Assembly: GCA_017302195.1 (NCBI GenBank)
Contig: JAFLEG010000122.1
Location: 1-6,047 of the forward strand
Length of the DNA stretch: 6,047 nucleotides
Direction of reading: 5' to 3'
DNA from: Verrucomicrobiota bacterium
GTDB taxonomy: Bacteria; Verrucomicrobiota; Verrucomicrobiia; Limisphaerales; UBA9464
The notes under the pieces are model-generated. The model was not told the DNA's origin. It did not search any database and saw only the letters and a program-made list of their open reading frames with translations. Positions 1-4,420 of the stretch are shown here, piece by piece; the stretch's first letter is position 1, and each line of letters begins with the position of its first letter. Both the position numbers and the translations under genes were made by a program.

Positions 1-1
1 G

Positions 2-223
2 CTCACCCAGGCCTTCAACGGGGCGGGGGACACCTGGACGCCCACCTGGATCAACCTGGGGTGCTTCTGGCTGTGGGAGGTGCCCCTGGGATGGTTCCTC
101 GCCCTGCGCGCGGGACTCGGCGCCCACGGCGTGTACCTGGCGGTGACCCTCGCCTACGCCACGCTCGCGCTGGTCAGCGTCCTGCTCTTCCGCCGCGGCG
201 GGTGGAAGCGCAAGACGGTTTAG
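2..223 (+). CDS. MATE family multidrug efflux transporter, C-terminal end (partial)
   Basis: The last 73 codons of a gene that begins left of the window; the stop is TAG at 221-223. The peptide opens with TQAFNGAGDTWTPTWIN, the conserved stretch found before the last two helices of MATE (multidrug and toxin extrusion) and related polysaccharide-flippase-fold transporters. Two hydrophobic helices follow, roughly residues 22-40 (CFWLWEVPLGWFLAL) and 46-66 (GVYLAVTLAYATLALVSVLLF), and a short basic tail, RRGGWKRKTV, expected in the cytoplasm. MATE proteins are inner-membrane antiporters that use Na+ or H+ gradients to export cationic or hydrophobic compounds. The substrate cannot be judged from this piece. 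The next gene starts 60 bases downstream on the same strand, with no terminator-like hairpin in the gap, so co-transcription is likely. The family call is firm; only the specificity is unknown. Confidence 0.88.
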   Translation, partial: LTQAFNGAGDTWTPTWINLGCFWLWEVPLGWFLALRAGLGAHGVYLAVTLAYATLALVSVLLFRRGGWKRKTV

Positions 224-283
224 GCGGTTCCCGGCGGTGCCCCGGCATGGACAAATCGGCCGCCGCTTGCTCCCGTCGGGCAG

Positions 284-1399
284 ATGGAATTGCGGCATTG
301 GAGGTTCGATCTGGCCCTGCGGCATGCCTGGGCCATTGCGCCGGATCTGACCCGGGGCCCCTCCGGCGGCTCCGGGGCCAAAGCGGTGTCTCCGGTGGTG
401 TTCATCGAACTGACCGACGGCGAGGGCCGTCGCGGGCTGGGCGAGGCGGCGCCGTCGAGCCAGTACCGGGAATCCCACGAGACGGTCGCGGCCTTCCTGC
501 AGCGTGCGGATCCGCGGCGGCTTTCCTTTGATGACATCCCGGACAGCATGGCGTACCTCGACACCGTGGCCCCCTGCTGTGCCCCGGCGAAGTGCGCGGT
601 CAATCTCGCCCTGCTGGATGGCGCCGCGCGGGCCGCGGGACGGCCGGTGACGGACCTGCTGGGCGTCGGGTTCACCGAGGGACGCCACGTCACGTCCTTC
701 ACCCTGGGCATGGACACGCCCGAGGTGATGGCGCGGAAGGCCATCGAGGCGGCGGCGATGCCGGTGCTCAAGATCAAGCTGGGGGGGCCGCACGACCGCG
801 AGACCTTTGCCGCGGTGCGCGCCGCCGCGCCCGGCAGGCGGATCCGTGTGGATGCCAACCAGGGGTGGACCACCCGCGAAGAGGCGCTCCGAAACATCGA
901 GTGGCTGGCGTCCGATGGCGGTGTCGAATTTGTCGAGCAGCCCATGCCGGCCGCCGCATCGGAGGCGGATGCCGTGTGGCTGAAGGAGCGCTCCCCGCTG
1001 CCACTCTTCGGAGACGAATCCTACCAGGGAGCTGCCGATGCCGGGGCCTGCGCCCGGCGCTTTCACGGCGTCAACGTGAAGCTGGTCAAGACCGGCGGGC
1101 TGACCGCGGGCCAGGAGGCCCTGCAGGCCGCCCGTCGCCTCGGATTGAAGACCATGCTGGGCTGCATGATCGAAAGCTCGCTGCTGATCACCGCCGCCGC
1201 CCACCTGGCCGACCTCACCGACCATCTCGACCTCGACGGCCACCTGCTGATCACCAACGACCCGTACCGCGGGGTGTCCTGTGATCGCGGACTCCTGAGT
1301 TTCGCCACCGCCCCTGTCGCCGCCGGACTGCGCGTGGCGCCGCGGGAATCCGGACCCGGTGACGATCTCCCCCCATGCGGACCGAACGCCAAGCGCTGA
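284..1399 (+). CDS. Dipeptide epimerase (L-Ala-D/L-Glu epimerase type), enolase superfamily
   Basis: A 371-residue muconate-lactonizing/mandelate-racemase-type enolase-superfamily protein. Residues 1-120 form the capping domain (opening MELRHWRFDLALRHAWAIA, typical of dipeptide epimerases) and about 125-350 the beta/alpha barrel. The catalytic set is complete: KIK with general bases K163/K165, metal ligands D190 (RVDANQGW), E218 (FVEQP) and D244 (FGDES), and the opposite-face lysine K266 (NVKLVKTGG). The pair D316/D318 (DLDG) is the DxD motif that in Ala-Glu epimerases holds the dipeptide amino group. The family interconverts L-Ala-D-Glu and L-Ala-L-Glu in the cytoplasm, feeding peptidoglycan peptides into general peptide use; some members prefer other dipeptides, so the exact substrate is inferred. 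The start is the only ATG after the in-frame upstream stop at 221-223. No Shine-Dalgarno is seen. The last 25 bases overlap the ABC transporter start, suggesting translational coupling. Confidence 0.9.
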   Translation: MELRHWRFDLALRHAWAIAPDLTRGPSGGSGAKAVSPVVFIELTDGEGRRGLGEAAPSSQYRESHETVAAFLQRADPRRLSFDDIPDSMAYLDTVAPCCAPAKCAVNLALLDGAARAAGRPVTDLLGVGFTEGRHVTSFTLGMDTPEVMARKAIEAAAMPVLKIKLGGPHDRETFAAVRAAAPGRRIRVDANQGWTTREEALRNIEWLASDGGVEFVEQPMPAAASEADAVWLKERSPLPLFGDESYQGAADAGACARRFHGVNVKLVKTGGLTAGQEALQAARRLGLKTMLGCMIESSLLITAAAHLADLTDHLDLDGHLLITNDPYRGVSCDRGLLSFATAPVAAGLRVAPRESGPGDDLPPCGPNAKR

Positions 1400-2271
1400 A
1401 GTTCTTCCTCGAGGATCGCCGCGCCCTGGCCGGAGCCGGGTTCCTGCTGGTCCTGCACACCGGGGTCGCCCTGCTCAAGCCGTGGCCGCTGGCCTGGGTG
1501 GTGGACCGCCTGAGCGGCGTCCGCGACGGCTGGGTCGGCGCCTGGACCGGCTCAACGCCCGCGTTTCTCGGCACGATGGCCGGACTGCTGGTCCTGCTCC
1601 ACGGGATCCACGCGGTCCTCGGCGCCTGGCAGCAGGGCGTGGTCATCGCCACCGGGTTGCGCGGACTGGCCCGGGTGCGGACCGCCGTCTTCGGCTGGCT
1701 GCTGCGGCTGTCCCTGCGCCGGTTGCAGGGAGAGCAGTCCGGGGATCTCATCTACCGCGCCACCTGGGACACCTACGCCTTCCAGACCCTGCTCACCCAG
1801 GGACTCTTTGCCGCGATCGGTGCCGGGCTGTCCGTGGTGGCCATGACGGCGGTGATGGCCCGGCTGGACGGACGCCTCACCCTGGTGGCGCTGGCCACGG
1901 TCCCCGTGCTGGTGGCGGTCATGCGCGGATTCGGGCCGCGCATGGGACGGTACGCCGCCGAGGCGCAGGCGGCGGACTCGGACGTGGCCGGCGGGGTGCA
2001 GCAGACGGTTGCCCACCTGTCCCTGATCCAGAGCTTCACCCGGGAACCGGCCGAGGCCACGCACTTTGCCTCCCGGGTGGCCACCGCCCTGCGCTCGCGG
2101 TGGCGTCAGCACCGTCTGGAGGTGGTGTATCTCGCCCTCGTCGCCCTGGTCCTCGCGGCGGGCACGGCGGCGATTGTCTGGATGGGATCCGTCACGTCGC
2201 CGCCGGCCGCCTCTCGGTGGGCACCCTGCTGGTCTTTGTGGCCTACCTGTTCCAGCTCTACGAACCGCTGA
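1375..2271 (+). CDS. ABC exporter, N-terminal fragment: transmembrane domain (frameshifted gene, part 1)
   Basis: The first part of an MsbA/LmrA-like type I ABC exporter half-transporter. From ATG 1375 this frame encodes a convincing membrane domain up to codon 272 (2188-2190). Helices lie near residues 20-43 (with LLKPWPLAWVVDRL, typical of this exporter family), 65-85, 143-162, 166-184 and 249-271. The intracellular loops contain the family hallmarks GDLIYRATWDT (about 123-133) and VQQTVAHLSLIQSF (about 208-221). After codon 272 the frame degrades into 26 unrelated residues (SPPAASRWAPCWSL and so on) and stops at 2269-2271, while the expected helix 6 and ATPase domain continue in the frame one base back. 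Read as it stands, the product lacks helix 6 and the ATPase and should not transport. The start overlaps the epimerase gene by 25 bases and has no Shine-Dalgarno. The substrate is unknown; lipids, drugs and peptides are all possible for the family. Confidence 0.85.
   Translation: MRTERQALKFFLEDRRALAGAGFLLVLHTGVALLKPWPLAWVVDRLSGVRDGWVGAWTGSTPAFLGTMAGLLVLLHGIHAVLGAWQQGVVIATGLRGLARVRTAVFGWLLRLSLRRLQGEQSGDLIYRATWDTYAFQTLLTQGLFAAIGAGLSVVAMTAVMARLDGRLTLVALATVPVLVAVMRGFGPRMGRYAAEAQAADSDVAGGVQQTVAHLSLIQSFTREPAEATHFASRVATALRSRWRQHRLEVVYLALVALVLAAGTAAIVWMGSVTSPPAASRWAPCWSLWPTCSSSTNR
2185..2195 (+). other. Frameshift site in the ABC exporter gene
   Basis: Coding signal moves from the frame of 2188 (tcc) to the frame of 2190 (cgt), giving the joined peptide IVWMGS|RHVAAGRLSVG, which reads as a normal exporter loop between helices 5 and 6. 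One extra C after 2190 would restore a single 568-residue frame, so the simplest account is loss of one base. The local sequence GGATCCGTCAC is not a slippery heptamer of the X XXY YYZ type and no stimulatory structure was recognised nearby, so programmed frameshifting is unlikely. The site adjoins GGATCC, which contains GATC. Whether the change is a real mutation or an assembly or basecalling error cannot be told from the sequence. Confidence 0.8.
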
Positions 2272-3080
2272 ACCAGTTGTCCCATGTCGGCTCGACCGTC
2301 AGCCAGGCGCGGGCGGGAGCGGACCGGGTGCTGGACCTCCTGGCCTCGGATCCGGGAACTCCCGAGTCCCGCGACAACCGCCCCCCGGCCGCCCTGCCGT
2401 CCGGTCCGCTGGCGCTGGAGTTTGACCGCGTCTGCTTTGCCCATATGCCCGGGACGCCGGTGCTCACCGACCTCAGCTTCCGTCTGGAGGCCGGCGAGGC
2501 CGCCGCGCTGGTGGGGCCGAGCGGCGCCGGCAAATCCACGCTGCTGCATCTCATCCCGCGATTCCTGGATCCCGACTCCGGGAGCATCCGGGTGGGCGGC
2601 CTGGAGGTCCGGGACCTGTCCCGGGTGGACCTGCGCCGCCACGTGGCCCTGGTGCTCCAGGAGTCCCGGCTGCTCCCCGGCACCGTGGCGGAAAACATCG
2701 CCATCGGCCGGGAGGGCGCCTCGCGGGAGGCCATCGAGTCCGCGGCGCGCGCGGCCCATGCCGACGGATTCATCCGCCGGCTGCCCCAGGGATACGACAC
2801 CCGGGTGGGGGAGGGCGCGGCGCGCCTGAGCCTCGGGGAACAGCAGCGGATCGGAATCGCCCGGGCCTTTCTCAAGGACGCCCCGATCCTGCTGCTCGAC
2901 GAACCGACCAGCGCCCTGGATGAGGCGAGCGAGGCGGCGGTGCTGGAGGGCCTGCACGCCCTGATGCGCGGGCGGACGGTGCTGCTGGTCACCCATCGTC
3001 CATCAGTCTGGCGCGGCATGCCCCGCATCCTCCGCCTTGAGGGCGGATGTCTGGCGGAGGAGCGCCAGCGCCCCGGGTGA
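2190..3080 (+). CDS. ABC exporter, C-terminal fragment: helix 6 and ATPase domain (frameshifted gene, part 2)
   Basis: Continuation of the exporter in the -1 frame, from about 2190 to TGA 3078-3080. Joined to part 1 it gives 568 residues, a normal length for a half-transporter. Numbered on the joined protein: helix 6 at about 282-298 (VGTLLVFVAYLFQLYEPL), Walker A GPSGAGKST at 381-389 (2514-2540), Q-loop Gln 429 (2658-2660), signature LSLGE at 485-489 (2826-2840), Walker B ILLLD with Asp 509 followed by catalytic Glu 510, D-loop SALD, and switch His 541 (2994-2996). The ATPase motifs are all present; only the signature departs from LSGGQ. No ATG lies near the junction; GTG at 2217 could start a free-standing fragment, but nothing supports that. 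A longer open reading of the same frame from GTG 1359 is out of frame with the real membrane domain before 2190 and should not be taken as the protein. The intact domain suggests a recent mutation or a consensus error. Confidence 0.82.
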   Translation, partial: RHVAAGRLSVGTLLVFVAYLFQLYEPLNQLSHVGSTVSQARAGADRVLDLLASDPGTPESRDNRPPAALPSGPLALEFDRVCFAHMPGTPVLTDLSFRLEAGEAAALVGPSGAGKSTLLHLIPRFLDPDSGSIRVGGLEVRDLSRVDLRRHVALVLQESRLLPGTVAENIAIGREGASREAIESAARAAHADGFIRRLPQGYDTRVGEGAARLSLGEQQRIGIARAFLKDAPILLLDEPTSALDEASEAAVLEGLHALMRGRTVLLVTHRPSVWRGMPRILRLEGGCLAEERQRPG

Positions 3081-3089
3081 CCGATGGGC

Positions 3090-4103
3090 CTATTCCCGCC
3101 CCGCGGCGGTGATGAACGGCTTCAGTTCGGCCATCAGGCGCCGGAAGCCGTCGAGCGACAACTGCTGCGCGCTGTCGCTGAGCGCCTCCTTGGGATTGGG
3201 ATGCACCTCCAGCAGCAGGGCGTCCGCCCCCATGGCCACGGCGCCCTTGGACAGCGCCATCACCAGGTCCGACCGACCGGCCCCCTGGCTGGGATCAATC
3301 ACCACCGGACAGTGCGATTCCTGCTTGAGGATCGGGATGGCCGACAGATCGAGCGTGTTGCGGGTGTAGGTCTCGAAGGTGCGGATGCCCCGCTCGCAGA
3401 ACAGCAGCCCGGCATTGCCGTTCGCGAGCACGTACTCGCCGGCGAGCAGCCACTCCTCGATCTTCATGGACAGGCCGCGCTTCACGAGCACCGGCTTGCG
3501 GGTCTTGGCGGCCGCGACCAGCAACTGGAAGTTCTGCGCATTGCGCGCGCCGATCTGCAGGATGTCGGCGTGCTCGGCCACCAGGTCGGCATGGGCCTCG
3601 GACAGCAGCTCCGTGATCACCGGGAGGCCCGTCTCGCGGCGGGCCTTGGACAGCAGCTTGAGCCCCTTCTCACCGAGGCCCTGGAACTCGTAGGGCGAGG
3701 TGCGCGGCTTGAAGGCGCCACCCCGGAGCATGTGCGCGCCGGCCGCCTTCACGGCGTGGGCGGTCTCCAGGATCTGCCGCTCGCTTTCCACCGAGCAGGG
3801 GCCGGCCATGATGACCACCGGGCTGCCGCCGATCACCACGTTGCGGGCGCGCACGGTGGAGTTCTGCGGATGCGCCTCGCGGCTGACCAGCTTGTAGCGC
3901 TTCTGGATGGGAGTGACGCTCTCCACCTGGGGCCAGGCCCGCAGGACGTCCAGCGACTGGTGGGTCCGCTCATCGCCGATGGCGCCGATGACCGTCCGGG
4001 CCACGCCGTGCATGGCATGCGGCTTGTAGCCCAGACGCTTGATTTCCTTGAGGACGGCCTGGGTGTCCCGCGAGGACACGCCGGCTTTCAGCACGATGAT
4101 CAT
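3090..4103 (-). CDS. aroF: 3-deoxy-7-phosphoheptulonate (DAHP) synthase, type I-beta with N-terminal regulatory domain
   Basis: A 337-residue cytoplasmic enzyme that condenses phosphoenolpyruvate with erythrose 4-phosphate, the first step of the shikimate pathway to Phe, Tyr, Trp and chorismate products. Residues 1-70 match the ferredoxin-like domain that in Thermotoga-type enzymes gives feedback inhibition by aromatic amino acids. From about 85 comes the barrel with MAGPCSVE (C103), FKPRTSPYEFQGLG (132-144), IGARNAQNFQLL, LVKRG, LLLEVHP (E299) and ALSD (D310). Cys, Glu and Asp metal ligands are kept, but the expected DPSH motif reads DPSQ (270-273), with Gln in place of the metal-binding His. 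The ATG at 4103 is preferred: it gives the family's usual length and starts MIIVLKAGVS. The longer open reading begins with TTG at 4178, runs through a hairpin and adds a Pro-rich, non-homologous stretch. The gene is convergent with the ABC gene, 9 bases apart. Confidence 0.95.
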   Translation of the reverse strand: MIIVLKAGVSSRDTQAVLKEIKRLGYKPHAMHGVARTVIGAIGDERTHQSLDVLRAWPQVESVTPIQKRYKLVSREAHPQNSTVRARNVVIGGSPVVIMAGPCSVESERQILETAHAVKAAGAHMLRGGAFKPRTSPYEFQGLGEKGLKLLSKARRETGLPVITELLSEAHADLVAEHADILQIGARNAQNFQLLVAAAKTRKPVLVKRGLSMKIEEWLLAGEYVLANGNAGLLFCERGIRTFETYTRNTLDLSAIPILKQESHCPVVIDPSQGAGRSDLVMALSKGAVAMGADALLLEVHPNPKEALSDSAQQLSLDGFRRLMAELKPFITAAGRE

Positions 4104-4132
4104 GGGGCAGGTGGGGAAGGGGTGGAGCGGCG

Positions 4133-4168
4133 GGAACAAAAACGCCGCCGGCGGGTGCCGGCGGCGTT
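4133..4168 (-). terminator. Rho-independent terminator-like hairpin just upstream of aroF
   Basis: On the minus strand a perfect 11-base-pair GC-rich stem, aacgccgccgg (4168-4158) with ccggcggcgtt (4151-4141), closes a 6-base loop (cacccg). The next bases are TTTGTT, so that with the final two stem bases the tail reads TTTTTGTT. It is polar: on the + strand no T-run follows. Transcription in the aroF direction would meet it about 30 bases before the aroF start codon. No minus-strand gene is visible upstream for it to terminate, so it most likely acts on the aroF transcript itself. Confidence 0.6.
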
Positions 4169-4209
4169 GCGGTGTCAACTCGGGTCACACATCCGCACAC
4201 CCACCGGCG
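4133..4209 (-). promoter_or_regulatory. Candidate aroF transcription attenuator (terminator versus antiterminator)
   Basis: The leader segment at 4209-4198 (read cgccggtgggtg in the aroF sense) can pair with 4157-4146 (cacccgccggcg), which is the loop and first half of the 3' arm of the terminator hairpin. That gives 12 contiguous pairs, one of them G-U, and a thirteenth G-U pair (4197 with 4158) can be added. The two folds cannot coexist, so the leader could switch between stopping and reading into aroF. The signal sensed is unknown; control by aromatic amino acid supply is the natural expectation for DAHP synthase, but no Phe/Tyr/Trp codon run or T-box was seen. GC-rich sequence can pair by chance, so the call is moderate. 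Confidence 0.4.
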
Positions 4210-4272
4210 CGGACGTCGCCAAACCCATGGCCTCGTCCGTGAGGGTGAGAGGAACTGCGGAACATGAAGCGG

Positions 4273-4300
4273 ATCCTATCCGGGACCGCGATGGCGTCAA
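4273..4300 (-). promoter_or_regulatory. Candidate sigma-70-type promoter for aroF
   Basis: On the minus strand TTGACG (4300-4295) and TAGGAT (4278-4273) are separated by 16 bases. The -35 matches the consensus at five of six positions and the -10 at four of six. It sits at the edge of the only AT-richer island in the window and would start transcription near 4266, giving a leader of about 160 bases that contains the terminator-like hairpin. Confidence 0.45.
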
Positions 4301-4324
4301 TTGTTATCAAATGTGCATTTACGA

Positions 4325-4353
4325 TTGAAAACAAAAGGACACCTTCCTACGTT
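4325..4353 (+). promoter_or_regulatory. Candidate promoter for the secreted propeller gene at 4421
   Basis: TTGAAA (4325-4330), five of six to the -35 consensus, is followed after 17 bases by TACGTT (4348-4353), a weak -10 matching three of six. Transcription would begin near 4360 and give a leader of about 60 bases. The element lies in the AT-richer island and faces away from the aroF promoter. The weak -10 makes this tentative. Confidence 0.3.
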
Positions 4354-4420
4354 TGTCCGTCGTCGTTCCCGGATCCCCCTGCCGCAGTGGCAGCGCGACG
4401 GGAACACCGGCCAAACTGCC

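Larger units (their letters stand above)
4104..4420. other. Intergenic divergent regulatory region between aroF and the secreted propeller gene
   Basis: This 317-base stretch holds no convincing gene. From the aroF side it contains a pyrimidine-rich run (in aroF sense) just before the start codon and no Shine-Dalgarno, a strong hairpin with T-run (4133-4168), a roughly 160-base aroF leader, an AT-richer island (about 4297-4340) unlike the rest of the window, and candidate promoters facing both ways. On the + side, the short leader of the 4421 gene can form nested hairpins: gttcccg 4365-4371 with cgggaac 4399-4405, enclosing ctgcc 4379-4383 with ggcag 4389-4393. Small reading frames in the aroF leader (minus 4185-4265, 26 codons; minus 4175-4228, 17 codons) have no clear ribosome binding site or aromatic-codon run. 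No tRNA or known riboswitch was recognised. Confidence 0.7.

Noticed and set aside
220..945. A 241-codon minus-strand open frame opposite the epimerase
   Set aside because: It is Ser/Arg/Pro/Ala-rich, lies opposite a gene with complete catalytic motifs, and has no recognisable domain, so it is treated as a shadow.
2185..2195. Programmed -1 ribosomal frameshifting in the exporter gene
   Set aside because: No slippery heptamer is present, no downstream stimulatory structure or internal Shine-Dalgarno was recognised, and ABC exporters are not known for such recoding.
1359..3080. A single 573-codon reading from GTG 1359 as one complete ABC transporter
   Set aside because: Before about 2190 this frame gives Arg/Pro/Gly-rich noise with no membrane helices, while the frame starting at 1375 carries the real membrane domain. 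Only the part after 2190 is genuine.
4104..4178. An N-terminal extension of DAHP synthase starting at TTG 4178
   Set aside because: The added 25 residues are Pro/Arg-rich and not family-like, their coding bases run through the terminator hairpin, and the start at ATG 4103 gives the normal family length.
4173..4178. A perfect TTGACA on the minus strand as a second aroF promoter
   Set aside because: The sequence 16-18 bases downstream falls inside the GC-rich hairpin and offers no -10-like element.
4185..4265. A 26-codon leader peptide on the minus strand (ATG 4265) as a classical aromatic attenuator peptide
   Set aside because: It overlaps the proposed antiterminator segment, which is suggestive, but it has only two scattered Phe codons, no Tyr or Trp, and would start almost at the predicted transcription start without a ribosome binding site.
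3084..4328. A 414-codon open frame on the + strand covering the whole of aroF
   Set aside because: It lies exactly opposite a well-conserved enzyme gene, is rich in Gly, His, Gln and Leu as expected of a reverse-complement shadow in GC-rich DNA, and shows no family motif.
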